DNA of 64,000 nucleotides from Stenomitos frigidus_A (GTDB lineage: Bacteria > Cyanobacteriota > Cyanobacteriia > Leptolyngbyales > Leptolyngbyaceae), in contig NZ_CAWNSW010000105.1 in the NCBI RefSeq assembly GCF_963877135.1, forward strand, positions 62,001 through 126,000, given 5' to 3'. The translations under genes and the position numbers were made by a program. Position 1 is the stretch's first letter. Every line of letters starts with the position of its first letter. The notes under the pieces were generated by a model that worked only from the letters and a program-made list of their open reading frames with translations, was not told the origin of the DNA and made no database searches. This document shows positions 1-8,844 of this stretch, in pieces.

Positions 1-1
1 G

Positions 2-1210
2 GCTCCGATCGTGGACGTGAACAATAATCCTGATAATCCCGTGATTAATGTGCGATCGTTTGGCGAAACGCCCGCGATCGTTAGTCAACTCATTACAGCC
101 TTCTTGCGAGGCGCACAACGCCATCCCGTTTTGACGGCTGCGAAACATTTCCCCGGTCATGGTGACACAGCGGTTGATTCTCATTTGGCCTTACCTGTTT
201 TACCCCATGCGCTCGATCGTTTGGCTCAAATCGAAATCCCACCGTTTAAGGCTGCGATCGCGGCAGGGGTGGATACGGTGATGAGTGCCCACGTGAAAAT
301 TCCAGCGCTAGATCCAGAGTTTCCGGCAACGCTGTCGTCGCGTATTTTGACGCAGGAGTTGCGGCAGGCACTGGGCTTCGACGGTTTAATCGTCACCGAT
401 GCTTTGGTCATGGGAGCGATCGCCGATCGCTACGGTGCCAATGAAGCAGCCGTTCTAGCAGTCGAAGCGGGTGCCGATATTCTGCTGATGCCGCTCGATC
501 CAGAGGGTGCCATCCAAGCTATCTGCGAGGCGATCGAGACGGGGCGAATTGCTGTCGAGCGCATCCAGTCATCGGTTGAACGCATCTGGCGAGCCAAGTA
601 CAAAGTTTGCCCCTCGGTTGAAGGTGGCACGTCTCACGCCTGGGAAACACCACACTCAGTCCCGATCGAGACACAAACACTGACTACGCAGTTGGCGCAA
701 CCGCAGGCACAAGCGACGGTGGCTGCCATCTTGCAGGATTCAATGCAAGTCCATTGTCCGGAACACTCACGGTTGACGCAACCACGTTGGTCGCAAAATC
801 CCCGCAATCTGATCATTGTTGATGAGCTGTTGGCGTGTGAGGGTTTAGGACGGCATACGCCTGCGATCGCCTTGCCCCAAAGCCTGGGCTATCAGCTGCA
901 AGTGGTCGATCGCCATACACCTGCGATCGCGCTTAATGCCGCTACCATAACCTGGCAACCGACTCTGCTACAGCTCTTCATTCGCGGCAATCCCTTTCGT
1001 GGTAGTGCTGGCTTGACTCACACTGCGATCGATTGGTTTCATTTTTTGGTGGAAACTGATCAACTTCTGGCGCTGGTGCTTTACGGTAGTCCTTATGTTC
1101 TCGACAAATTCTTGCCGAGCCTGCCAGCCGGTGTGCCTTACGTGTTTACCTATGGACAGATGCCGTCAGCACAGACGATCGCGCTAGAGTTTTTGCGAAC
1201 TCCTCAATAG
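2..1210 (+). CDS. Glycoside hydrolase family 3 beta-N-acetylhexosaminidase-like protein, 5' end outside window
   Basis: The frame is open from base 2 (APIVDVNNN...), so the start lies upstream of the window; the GTG at 11 is an internal valine. The visible 402 residues hold the second half of the GH3 TIM barrel. This includes the family signature KHFPGHGDTAVDSH, which carries the His/Asp dyad typical of NagZ-type N-acetylglucosaminidases, and GFDGLIVTDALVMGAI, with the nucleophile Asp region. A poorly conserved C-terminal domain follows. In this family the enzyme removes terminal GlcNAc from cell-wall muropeptides or glycans. The C-terminal 200 residues are not diagnostic. The substrate is inferred from the family. 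Confidence 0.88.
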   Translation, partial: APIVDVNNNPDNPVINVRSFGETPAIVSQLITAFLRGAQRHPVLTAAKHFPGHGDTAVDSHLALPVLPHALDRLAQIEIPPFKAAIAAGVDTVMSAHVKIPALDPEFPATLSSRILTQELRQALGFDGLIVTDALVMGAIADRYGANEAAVLAVEAGADILLMPLDPEGAIQAICEAIETGRIAVERIQSSVERIWRAKYKVCPSVEGGTSHAWETPHSVPIETQTLTTQLAQPQAQATVAAILQDSMQVHCPEHSRLTQPRWSQNPRNLIIVDELLACEGLGRHTPAIALPQSLGYQLQVVDRHTPAIALNAATITWQPTLLQLFIRGNPFRGSAGLTHTAIDWFHFLVETDQLLALVLYGSPYVLDKFLPSLPAGVPYVFTYGQMPSAQTIALEFLRTPQ

Positions 1211-1276
1211 AAAACGGGTTCCTGGACGCAACCTCAACACTCAAATGCCACATGGTAAAGAAATCCGGTTTCTGGA

Positions 1277-1840
1277 TTAAATTACATCCAACAGCGATCG
1301 AAATGTTGCTGCGAGATCCTTGAGCTGATAATGCGCGTTCAAACCACTGGGATTGGGCAACACCCAGACGATCGTGCCTTGCAACGCGTCTGATGGTAGT
1401 CCTTCTGACTGTCGCCCGATCGTTGCTTTGGGTCGTCCAAAGGCCGTGCGATAAGCACCAATGCCTAACACCGCAAGCACCTGGGGCTGATAGCGCTGCA
1501 CTTTGGCTAAAAGCTGCTTTCCACCCACAATAAGCTCATCGGTTGAAAGCTGATCGGCGGTGGCTGTTGCGCGATCGACCACATTGGTAATGCCATAGCC
1601 CAACTGCAACAGATCGCGATCGTTTCTAGGCGCATACAAGCGCTCTGTAAAACCAGCAGCGTGAAGAGTCGGCCAAAACCGATTACCAGGACGCGCAAAA
1701 TGATGCCCAACCACTGCACTGTACAGACTGGGATTAATGCCACAGAACAAGACCCGTAAGTCAGGCGCAATAAGATCGGGAACCGTTGTACCGATCGCCG
1801 CTTGAATCTCGGCTTTGGTCGGCTTATGGAGAGGGGGCAT
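1277..1840 (-). CDS. Mismatch-specific (G:U/G:T) DNA glycosylase, Mug/TDG family
   Basis: The 187-residue protein carries the two Mug/TDG signatures: VLFCGINPSLYSA near residue 35, whose GINP Asn corresponds to the catalytic Asn of Escherichia coli Mug, and NPSGLNAHY near residue 165, the loop that wedges into the helix. The length fits the single-domain family. It would remove uracil or thymine opposite G in base excision repair. The ATG at 1840 gives a normal N-terminus. The bases just upstream (about 1841-1880) are a run of GGGAGTA-like heptamers. It is convergent with the GH3 gene, with 66 bp between the stops. Confidence 0.85.
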   Translation of the reverse strand: MPPLHKPTKAEIQAAIGTTVPDLIAPDLRVLFCGINPSLYSAVVGHHFARPGNRFWPTLHAAGFTERLYAPRNDRDLLQLGYGITNVVDRATATADQLSTDELIVGGKQLLAKVQRYQPQVLAVLGIGAYRTAFGRPKATIGRQSEGLPSDALQGTIVWVLPNPSGLNAHYQLKDLAATFRSLLDVI

Positions 1841-2025
1841 AGGAGTGGGGAGTAGGGAGTAGGGGATGGAGAGTAGGGGAAATTTAACATGAACAGACTT
1901 TGCAAAAGCAAGCTAAGTTCTGCGTCAATATTGACTACTTCGTCAGGGCATTTCGGAGAGCCAGCACTATTGCGAATCACTTCAGCCTAAGATGGAAAGT
2001 TGTTGTCATCGGGATGGTGAAGGTC

Positions 2026-2961
2026 ATGCGGATCTTGATTATGGGAGGTACCCGGTTTGTCGGCGTTTACCTGACGCGTCTTTTGGTGAAACAAGGGCAT
2101 GAGGTTGTGCTGTTTAATCGAGGCAAAAAGCCTGCCCCTGTAGACGGCATTCAACAGATTCATGGCGATCGCACCAACGCTACCGATCTCAAAGACAAGC
2201 TCTCTGACGAAACTTTCGATGTCATCTTCGACAACAACGGGCGCGAGCTGAGCGACACCCAACTGCTTGCAGAACTCTTCAATGGCAAAATGCAGCAGTT
2301 TGTCTACATGAGCTCTGCTGGTGTGTATTTAAAGTCTGACCAGATGCCTCATTTAGAAGCCGACCCGGTCGATCCTCAGAGTCGGCACAAGGGGAAACAT
2401 GAAACGGAAGCTTACCTGGTGAGACACGATGTTCCCTTTACGTCGATCCGCCCTACCTACATCTACGGACCACAAAACTACAATGATCTGGAAGCCTGGT
2501 TTTTCGATCGCATTGTGCGCGATCGTCCCATTCCGATTCCGGGTCACGGTCAACATTTGACCCAATTTGGGCACGTACAGGATCTGGCACAAGCCATGAC
2601 TCAGGTTTTAGGTAAGGCCAGCGCTGTAGGCCAAATTTACAATGTTTCGGGCGATCGCTACATCACCTTCGACGGTCTTGCTCGTGCCTGTGCGGTGGCG
2701 GCTGGAAAGTCTCCTGAGGCGCTTGCGATCGTTCATTACGATCCCAAACAATTCGATTTTGGTAAGCGCAAAGCCTTTCCCCTTCGCGCACAGCACTTTT
2801 TTGCTTCGATTCAAAAGGCTCAAAACGAACTCAACTGGCAACCTCGGTACGATTTGGTCTCAGGACTCAAAGACTCCTTCCAAAATGACTATCTGAGTTC
2901 GGGACGAGACAAGACAGAAGTAGATTTCTCCGTTGACGAGGAAATTCTGGCAGTGAGGTGA
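2026..2961 (+). CDS. NAD-dependent epimerase/dehydratase, CSP41-like
   Basis: An atypical short-chain dehydrogenase with a Rossmann start MRILIMGGTRFVG. The GGTRFVG fingerprint and the stretch SSAGVYLKSD, followed by a KGKHETEAYL segment, resemble plant chloroplast CSP41b, an RNA-binding and ribosome-associated protein, and its cyanobacterial relatives. IYGPQNYND is the usual substrate-loop region. ATG 2026 is preferred because GGTGAAGG lies a few bases upstream and the Rossmann strand begins at once; ATG 2014 and a TTG at 1900 are also in frame. The family call is firm. An RNA role rather than sugar epimerisation is inference from the CSP41 resemblance. Confidence 0.82.
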   Translation: MRILIMGGTRFVGVYLTRLLVKQGHEVVLFNRGKKPAPVDGIQQIHGDRTNATDLKDKLSDETFDVIFDNNGRELSDTQLLAELFNGKMQQFVYMSSAGVYLKSDQMPHLEADPVDPQSRHKGKHETEAYLVRHDVPFTSIRPTYIYGPQNYNDLEAWFFDRIVRDRPIPIPGHGQHLTQFGHVQDLAQAMTQVLGKASAVGQIYNVSGDRYITFDGLARACAVAAGKSPEALAIVHYDPKQFDFGKRKAFPLRAQHFFASIQKAQNELNWQPRYDLVSGLKDSFQNDYLSSGRDKTEVDFSVDEEILAVR

Positions 2962-3126
2962 GAGAAAGGCTGCAAGCTGAAGCCTGAAGCTTTGAGTTTT
3001 GAGTTCTAAGCCTTCTGCTGGCCACTGACCGCTGATCGCTGGTTCCTCACTCCTCACCTCTCCATGCTGCAAAACTCCCAACTCCTACTAAACTTTTTAA
3101 CAGAGTGATTAGGCAAAGTAACGTTT

Positions 3127-4302
3127 GTGGGGATTATTGGGAGCATTGCGATCGCGATCGTTGTTGTAGCAGTTTTCTTGCTGCTCGCATTAGATCTTCA
3201 GTACCGCCTTCGACCGGGAAATAAGCTAGAGCTAACGGCTGGTAATTGGCAGCTTGAGAGCTATGAACCGCAGCGCTACTTGCTAGTCGGTGAGTTGGCA
3301 TTTCATAACCTCACCCAGCGGTTTGAAGTGATGGTGCCAGAAATCTGGGTAGAGGTAAAACTGCTCTCTGCTGCTAGCCTCAAAGGCATTACAACCAGCA
3401 CGCAGGTCATTCCCCGCTATCAGGGTGCCGAATTCAGAGCCGATGGGTACTGGGAAGGGCACATTGTGAAGCAGGATGTGTCGCCGATCGAAATTCAGGT
3501 TGAATTGCAGGGAGATGATTTGATTGGGCTGAGAGTGGCCTGGATACGAGTGCACTACATGACTTATGGTCCGCAGGGACGTTTTCCCAAAGTGCGTCAT
3601 GTGATTGTGCCACTGACCTTTCCCAGCGCAGACGATTCTAAACACTGGCGACCGGCTAACAATGCTGATGTGCTGCCCATTCGTACCCATTTGCTGACGC
3701 ATTTAGACAACCCTGTAGCGGTCATCCAGCGCTATGTGTTGCCCAACGCTCAACCGGGTGATGTCGTCACGATTGGGGAAACCCCGTTAGCAATCATGCA
3801 AGGCCGCTTTCGGCACCCCAGTGAAGTGAAGCCAGGATGGGTGGCGCGGCGGTTATGCTACCTCTTTTTACCAACATCTAGTTTGGCAACCGCCTGTGGC
3901 TTGCAAACGTTGGTAGATTTGGTGGGTCCTGTACGAGTGTTGGTGGCGTTTTTAGTGGGCGCGATCGCTAAAGTGTTGGGCAAACCTGGCGTGTTTTACC
4001 AACTGGCTGGGGAGCAGGCTCGTCTCATTGATGATGTTACGGGTACCATCCCACCCTACGACCAGTTCATTGTCTTGGGGCCGGACAATCCGCAGCAGGT
4101 GGTTGATCAAATCAAGCGCGAAACGGGGTTATCCGCTGCCATTGTAGATGTCAACGATTTAAGAGCGGTAAAGGTCTTGGCAGCATCCTCAGACCTTTCA
4201 GTGCCGTTTCTCAAACAGGCATTAATCAAAAACCCAGCAGGCAATGCCAGCGAACAAACGCCTGTTGTTCTGATTCGACCCGTTAAAGCGTTAGGCGAAT
4301 AG
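3127..4302 (+). CDS. Membrane-anchored conserved cyanobacterial protein, CofE-like (F420-0:gamma-glutamyl ligase related)
   Basis: The 391-residue protein starts at a GTG with one strong N-terminal transmembrane helix (residues 4-23, IIGSIAIAIVVVAVFLLL). It continues with a beta-rich region to about 200 and a C-terminal half containing QPGDVVTIGETPLAIMQGR. This GDVV...E...A..QGR pattern resembles the start of CofE-type F420-0:gamma-glutamyl ligases, and cyanobacterial homologues are often annotated that way. A later segment, GTIPPYDQFIVLGPDNP, is also typical of this group. No other F420 biosynthesis gene is nearby, so the ligase activity is uncertain. The gene stands alone, 165 bp from its neighbours on each side. 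Confidence 0.6.
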   Translation: MGIIGSIAIAIVVVAVFLLLALDLQYRLRPGNKLELTAGNWQLESYEPQRYLLVGELAFHNLTQRFEVMVPEIWVEVKLLSAASLKGITTSTQVIPRYQGAEFRADGYWEGHIVKQDVSPIEIQVELQGDDLIGLRVAWIRVHYMTYGPQGRFPKVRHVIVPLTFPSADDSKHWRPANNADVLPIRTHLLTHLDNPVAVIQRYVLPNAQPGDVVTIGETPLAIMQGRFRHPSEVKPGWVARRLCYLFLPTSSLATACGLQTLVDLVGPVRVLVAFLVGAIAKVLGKPGVFYQLAGEQARLIDDVTGTIPPYDQFIVLGPDNPQQVVDQIKRETGLSAAIVDVNDLRAVKVLAASSDLSVPFLKQALIKNPAGNASEQTPVVLIRPVKALGE

Positions 4303-4465
4303 ACGGCGAAAGGCCAGCAGACTGGCGGTCGCAATCCTTAAGCTGATCAGTGATTGCAGCCTCTACGTGTGAGGGACGTCCTGTTTCGTCTGTAAACCCT
4401 TTAGAATGTAAATTAAGCCTTCAAGTTCTGGACGTTGCGCGCGGCTGGTTGCAGCCATACCCACG

Positions 4466-5803
4466 ATGACTCAAGTTCTCCCTCAGACGACTCAAGTCGT
4501 GATTCGATCAATTCAGTATCGCGATTTGGAAACGATCGAGCGTCTCTGTGAAGCAGACTCTGACCAAGAAAGTGTCCCTACCACTGACACTGGAAAGCCT
4601 TTAAAAGCTTTGTCATTGCTACCTTGGCGGGGCTTGAAGAAAGCCCTTAGTCTCGTGTGGACACCATCGCAGCAAACCTTTGGGGCATACTTTGCCGATG
4701 ATCAGGACAATCAGCTCCGAGGGATGATTCGCATTTCGCCCTTTAATCGCACCCGCAGCACCTGGCGCGTCGATCGCGTTGCGGTTGTGCATCACGCTGA
4801 GCCAGTTGCCGAGGCTCCTACTCCTGAAGTGCCTGAGCCATCAAAACTGCCTCCCAAGCTGAGCCTCGCAACCGTTGGTTCGCAGCTACTGCGGCACTGC
4901 TTTGAAAAAATCTGGGAGGCGCGTACCTGGCTTTTGGAAGTGGATGTCAACGATACAGCACTGTTGGCGTTATACCGTCAGAACGGGTTTCAGCCGTTGG
5001 CGCAGATGACCTATTGGTTGCTTGCGCCTGAACAACTCCAGGAGATCGCCGAGCGGGAGCCTGACTTGCCCAACCTGCTGCCGATTAGTAATGCGGATGC
5101 TCAACTGTTGTATCAACTCGATACAGCCGCCATGCCACCCTTAGTACGGCAGGTGTTCGATCGCCATGTGCTCGATTTCAAAACAAGCTTGCTTAGCTCG
5201 CTGATGGGTGGCGTCAAAAATTGGTTTAGCCATGCTGAGGTCGTCAGTGGCTATGTCTTTGAGCCACAGCGGAAAGCCGCGATCGGCTATTTTCAAATTC
5301 GGCTCTGTCGCGATGGCTCGCAGCCCCACCAGGCGCAGCTGACTGTGCATCCTGCCTATACCTGGCTCTACCCTGAACTTATGTCCCAAATGGCGCGTAT
5401 TACTCAAGAAGTGCCGCCTCAAATTCTGGAGCTGGCGTCGTCTGATTACCAGCCAGAACGCGAAGAGTATCTAGAGCGCATTGGCGCCAATCGAGTCGCT
5501 CATACGTTGATGATGTCGCGATCGGTCTGGCACAAACTGCGGGAATCCAAGCTGCCTATGGCACTCGACTCCCTCCAACTTTCCGAAGTACTGCAGGGGT
5601 TTAAACCCGCCCGTAAACCAGTACCGGGACGTATTTCACTGCTGCGGTTGTGGAATCAATCAACGACCGATCCCAAAGCAGATGTCAGTCAGCCGAGCGG
5701 CGATGCCACTGCAGCAGATGATTCTTTGCGAAGCAATCCCTTGCTAAACTTACCGACCTCAACCGACTTTTCTGACCCGCCTCAAGAAGGCCCTTGCTGC
5801 TAA
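4466..5803 (+). CDS. GNAT-type N-acetyltransferase, two-domain cyanobacterial protein
   Basis: The 445-residue protein opens with VVIRSIQYRDLETIERLCEAD, a GNAT strand-helix start. A weakly conserved acetyl-CoA fold runs to residue ~190, with DVNDTALLALYRQNGFQPL matching the C-terminal GNAT motif (Asn...aLYrk.GF). A second GNAT-like half follows (about 200-365, ending LERIGANRV). The last 60 residues are polar and low in complexity. The acetylated substrate cannot be told from sequence. The stop lies 13 bp before ruvX, so it probably leads the ruvX transcription unit. Confidence 0.65.
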   Translation: MTQVLPQTTQVVIRSIQYRDLETIERLCEADSDQESVPTTDTGKPLKALSLLPWRGLKKALSLVWTPSQQTFGAYFADDQDNQLRGMIRISPFNRTRSTWRVDRVAVVHHAEPVAEAPTPEVPEPSKLPPKLSLATVGSQLLRHCFEKIWEARTWLLEVDVNDTALLALYRQNGFQPLAQMTYWLLAPEQLQEIAEREPDLPNLLPISNADAQLLYQLDTAAMPPLVRQVFDRHVLDFKTSLLSSLMGGVKNWFSHAEVVSGYVFEPQRKAAIGYFQIRLCRDGSQPHQAQLTVHPAYTWLYPELMSQMARITQEVPPQILELASSDYQPEREEYLERIGANRVAHTLMMSRSVWHKLRESKLPMALDSLQLSEVLQGFKPARKPVPGRISLLRLWNQSTTDPKADVSQPSGDATAADDSLRSNPLLNLPTSTDFSDPPQEGPCC

Positions 5804-5816
5804 GCGGTATCTTTGG

Positions 5817-6308
5817 ATGCACATTTCCGCCCTGGGGCTAGACGTTGGAAGTAAGCGAATTGGTGTTGCTGGCTGCGATCGCACGGGCTTGATTGCTATA
5901 GGGCTGACTACGATTGAGCGTCAATCGTTCCAGCAAGTGCAAGCCGAGCTACAGCAGTTGGTCGCTGAACGTGAGGTGCAAATCCTGGTCGTTGGCTTGC
6001 CCTATACCATGAACGGAGCAATTGGTGCTCAAGCGCGACAGGTGCAGAAATTTGCGCGGGCAATGGCAAAAGCACTACAACTACCTCTGGAATATGTTGA
6101 TGAACGGTTGACCTCTTACCAGGCAGAACAACTCCTGCATGCACAGAATCTTTCGCCTTCTCGCAATAAAGGACTAATCGATCGCAAAGCAGCGTCACTC
6201 ATTCTGCAACAATGGTTGGATGAGCGCCGCCTCAAGGCAACTTATACACTAACGTCTCCGCAGCCCGATGCGGCTGACTCCGAAGCCTTGGATTCAACCT
6301 TCTTCTGA
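5817..6308 (+). CDS. ruvX: Putative Holliday junction resolvase / pre-16S rRNA nuclease RuvX (YqgF)
   Basis: A 163-residue RNase H-fold protein of the YqgF family. It has the N-terminal catalytic strand LGLDVGSKRIGVAGCD (first acidic residue), VVGLPYTMNG, and YVDERLTSYQAE with the acidic DER site, then a third conserved acidic region near IDRKAASLILQQWLD. In bacteria the family processes the 5' end of 16S rRNA and was earlier proposed to resolve Holliday junctions. Length and motif order are normal. It lies 13 bp after the acetyltransferase gene and 33 bp before the DUF3727 gene, an arrangement that suggests co-transcription. Confidence 0.92.
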   Translation: MHISALGLDVGSKRIGVAGCDRTGLIAIGLTTIERQSFQQVQAELQQLVAEREVQILVVGLPYTMNGAIGAQARQVQKFARAMAKALQLPLEYVDERLTSYQAEQLLHAQNLSPSRNKGLIDRKAASLILQQWLDERRLKATYTLTSPQPDAADSEALDSTFF

Positions 6309-6341
6309 GTCACGGGTAGAGATGTGTAAAGAGCCTGTAAC

Positions 6342-6929
6342 ATGACCGATTTTAGTGGAGAGTCCGGAATGGATGAAGACGATCTTGAGATGGATGTAGA
6401 AACCGTTACCTTGACGGATGATGCCGGACGGACGATTACCTGCACCATTGAACATGCTCTCGAAGTCGAAGGGCAGGACTACGTGCTGCTACTGCCAGTA
6501 GACTCGCCCGTCGAAATCATTGCTTGGCAAGAAGATGGTGACGAGGAGGAAGCTGTCCCAGTCGAAGACGATGAAGACATTAATCTTCTCTTTCCTGTGG
6601 CCAAAGTGGTGTTGGAAGAGCAGAATCTTGTGCTCAAGCGTACCGCTGTCACCTTGACCGTTGAGGGTGATCTTCCCGATTTAACTGAGGAAGATGATCT
6701 GGCAGGTTTGGAATCTGATGGAGAGGGCGAAGAGGAGGAGCTTCAGTTCCTGGCAAGCTTCTATTATGAAGAGCAAGAATTCGGCATTTACGCACCGCTG
6801 GATCCCTTTTTCATCCTGGCGCGGGTAGATGCTAACAATCAACCTCAGCTGCTTTCGCCCGAAGAGTTGGAGAAGATTGAACCACTGCTGCCAATGATTG
6901 AAGACCAGTTGATTGATCAGTTCGAATAA
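6342..6929 (+). CDS. DUF3727 domain protein, acidic cyanobacterial conserved protein
   Basis: The 195-residue, strongly acidic protein has an N-terminal part with VTLTDDAGRTITCTIEHAL (a DUF1292/DUF3727-like beta domain) and a C-terminal half with FYYEEQEFGIYAPLDPFFIL. It ends in a helix LSPEELEKIEPLLPMIEDQL. Such proteins are conserved in cyanobacteria and plastids but have no settled function. It sits between ruvX and mltG, a neighbourhood shared by many cyanobacteria. No signal peptide or membrane segment is visible, so it is probably cytoplasmic. Confidence 0.8.
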   Translation: MTDFSGESGMDEDDLEMDVETVTLTDDAGRTITCTIEHALEVEGQDYVLLLPVDSPVEIIAWQEDGDEEEAVPVEDDEDINLLFPVAKVVLEEQNLVLKRTAVTLTVEGDLPDLTEEDDLAGLESDGEGEEEELQFLASFYYEEQEFGIYAPLDPFFILARVDANNQPQLLSPEELEKIEPLLPMIEDQLIDQFE

Positions 6930-7049
6930 GTTTGCAAGTTGTTAGTGTTTGGTTGTTAGCTGTTAAAGTGGTGGGCTGCTAGATGCCGATCGCTGGCGGC
7001 TAACAACTGATTTCTTTGCCCCTTTTAAAGCGATTAAGCCATCTTAATA

Positions 7050-7091
7050 GTGCATGAAAGCAATAAAGAGGTGCATGAAAGCAATAAAGAG
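7050..7091 (+). repeat. Perfect 21-bp tandem duplication over the mltG start codon
   Basis: Two identical 21-bp units at 7050-7070 and 7071-7091, each beginning GTGCATGAAAGCAATAAAG. The unit contains an ATG and six sense codons, so the duplication keeps the frame and offers two start codons (7054 and 7075). The end of the first unit (AAAGAG) and the following G place a GAGG just upstream of the second ATG. Confidence 0.95.
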
Positions 7092-8253
7092 CATGACTAA
7101 AGGTGTGATCGTCCTACTGCTGCTATTGGCAGCGACCGGGGCGATTGGCTGGCGCGCTTGGGCTTGGTGGACAGCTGCCAGTGCCCCCCCGATCGCGTCA
7201 GGAGCACCGGATAAACCAGTGAAGCTTCGCGTTCCTCAGGGTACCTCTGCTCAGGAAATTGGCAGGGATTTACAGGCGCTGGGCGTCATTCGTTCGGCGA
7301 CAGCGTGGGATCTCTGGTCGCGTTGGCTGATGTTTCACGAGCCGGAGGGAGGCTTTAAGGCAGGCATCTATCAACTGTCGCGCACAGAAGCACTGGAAGA
7401 TGTGGCGACTAAAATCTGGTCAGGGGACGTCGTCCACTTGAGCTATACGATCCCTGAAGGCTGGTCGCTGCGGCAAATGGCAGCTTACTTTGAGGCCGAA
7501 GGTTTTTTCTCGGCGCAGGACTTTCTCACCGCCGTGGAGCGCTTGCCAACGGCTCAGTATGCCTGGCTACCGACTAATAGAGCACCTGGGCAACTTCTCC
7601 TGGAAGGCTTTCTCTATCCCGATACCTATCAGGTTTCTGGCTTACCTGCAAAGCCGGAGACCGTCTTGAAACAAATGCTCGATCGGTTTGAGCAGGTAGC
7701 ACTCCCTCTTTACGAGCAAGGGCACAAACAAAAGCAGTCGGAACATAAGCAAACAGCCTTAAGCTTTACCCAATGGGTTACCCTGGCCAGCATTGTCGAG
7801 AAAGAGGCGGTGATCGCTAATGAACGCACTCGCATTGCAGGCGTCTTTATGAATCGCTTAAGGAAGAAAATTCCCCTTGGCGCTGACCCAACGGTTGAAT
7901 ATGGGCTAGGCATCCAGCAAACGCCAGACCAACCCCTTTCTCTTGCGCAAGTACGAACGCCGTCTGCCTACAATACTTATCTCAACACGGGCTTACCACC
8001 AACTCCGATCGCTAGTCCTGGTTTAGCTAGCCTTAAAGCGGCGCTCAACCCAGAAAACACTGATTTTCTCTACTTCGTTGCACGGTACGATGGTACTCAT
8101 GTCTTTAGCCGCACCCTGGCAGAACACCAGGCCGCCCAAGTCATTATTCAGGATAAGCGCAAATCTACCAAACAAAGCAACGCTCAGGGGCAAAGCCAAC
8201 CAGATCAGGGCTCTCAAAGTAGCCTACCCGGACGCGATCGTGCGCTGCTTTAA
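7054..8253 (+). CDS. mltG: Endolytic transglycosylase MltG (YceG)
   Basis: The 399-residue protein has an N-terminal transmembrane segment (about residues 17-36), a LysM-like region, and the MltG catalytic domain. The catalytic glutamate lies in LASIVEKEAVI, followed by RIAGVFMNRL, PLGADPTVEYGLG and the SAYNTYLNTGLPPTPIASPG signature. MltG cleaves nascent peptidoglycan strands at the inner membrane and so sets glycan chain length. The C-terminal 25 residues are a low-complexity Gln/Ser tail. The start is ambiguous: ATG 7054, ATG 7075 (produced by the 21-bp duplication) or ATG 7093 would all keep the membrane anchor. Confidence 0.93.
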   Translation: MKAIKRCMKAIKSMTKGVIVLLLLLAATGAIGWRAWAWWTAASAPPIASGAPDKPVKLRVPQGTSAQEIGRDLQALGVIRSATAWDLWSRWLMFHEPEGGFKAGIYQLSRTEALEDVATKIWSGDVVHLSYTIPEGWSLRQMAAYFEAEGFFSAQDFLTAVERLPTAQYAWLPTNRAPGQLLLEGFLYPDTYQVSGLPAKPETVLKQMLDRFEQVALPLYEQGHKQKQSEHKQTALSFTQWVTLASIVEKEAVIANERTRIAGVFMNRLRKKIPLGADPTVEYGLGIQQTPDQPLSLAQVRTPSAYNTYLNTGLPPTPIASPGLASLKAALNPENTDFLYFVARYDGTHVFSRTLAEHQAAQVIIQDKRKSTKQSNAQGQSQPDQGSQSSLPGRDRALL

Positions 8254-8322
8254 GACACTTTCTGCCTGTGAAAAGGTGGTTCCCAGTGCCTTCTGTAATC
8301 GTATTCTTTACTATTTTTGCTT

Positions 8323-8844
8323 ATGTCCTGTGGCGAACTTCTCCAACCCGACTTGATCTTACATGGACCGATCTTGAAGCTAACGCCTGATCTGCTGCGG
8401 CAGCATCAACTCAAAGGGTTAGTGCTTGATGTGGATGAGACGTTAGTGCCCATCCGTATGTCTGAGGTTTCAACAGAATTGCTGCCCTGGGTCAACGAGA
8501 TCCGCCAGGTCGCGACGTTGTGGCTGGTGAGTAATAACATCAGTGAAGGTCGGATTCAGCGCATTGCTAAAACGTTGGATCTACCTTACATCGCGGGTGC
8601 TGGTAAACCGTCTCGCCGGAAACTAAGACGAGCAGTTGATGATATGGCCTTGCCTGTAGAGCAAGTCGCGATGGTCGGCGATCGACTGTTCACCGACGTA
8701 CTTGCAGGTAATCGACTGGGCATGTTCACGATTCTTGTTGAACCGATGGTCAACCCTAACGAAGTGGTCAAACGGTCTCCTATCCATTCCTTTGAAGTTT
8801 GGCTGTCTCAAATGTTAGGGGCATCCTTTGTAACGGATAAGTAA
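8323..8844 (+). CDS. YqeG family HAD IIIA-type phosphatase
   Basis: A 173-residue HAD-superfamily protein. Motif I is LVLDVDETLVP (nucleophile Asp and acid/base Asp), motif II WLVSNN, motif III the Lys in AGKPSRRKL, and motif IV VAMVGDRLFTDVLAGNRLG. This order and length match the YqeG family. Relatives act on small phosphates such as phosphatidylglycerophosphate in plants and yeast (PGP phosphatase Gep4-like), so a lipid or small-molecule phosphatase is plausible but not shown. ATG 8323 is preferred over the TTG two codons upstream. It follows mltG by 69 bp on the same strand. Confidence 0.85.
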   Translation: MSCGELLQPDLILHGPILKLTPDLLRQHQLKGLVLDVDETLVPIRMSEVSTELLPWVNEIRQVATLWLVSNNISEGRIQRIAKTLDLPYIAGAGKPSRRKLRRAVDDMALPVEQVAMVGDRLFTDVLAGNRLGMFTILVEPMVNPNEVVKRSPIHSFEVWLSQMLGASFVTDK

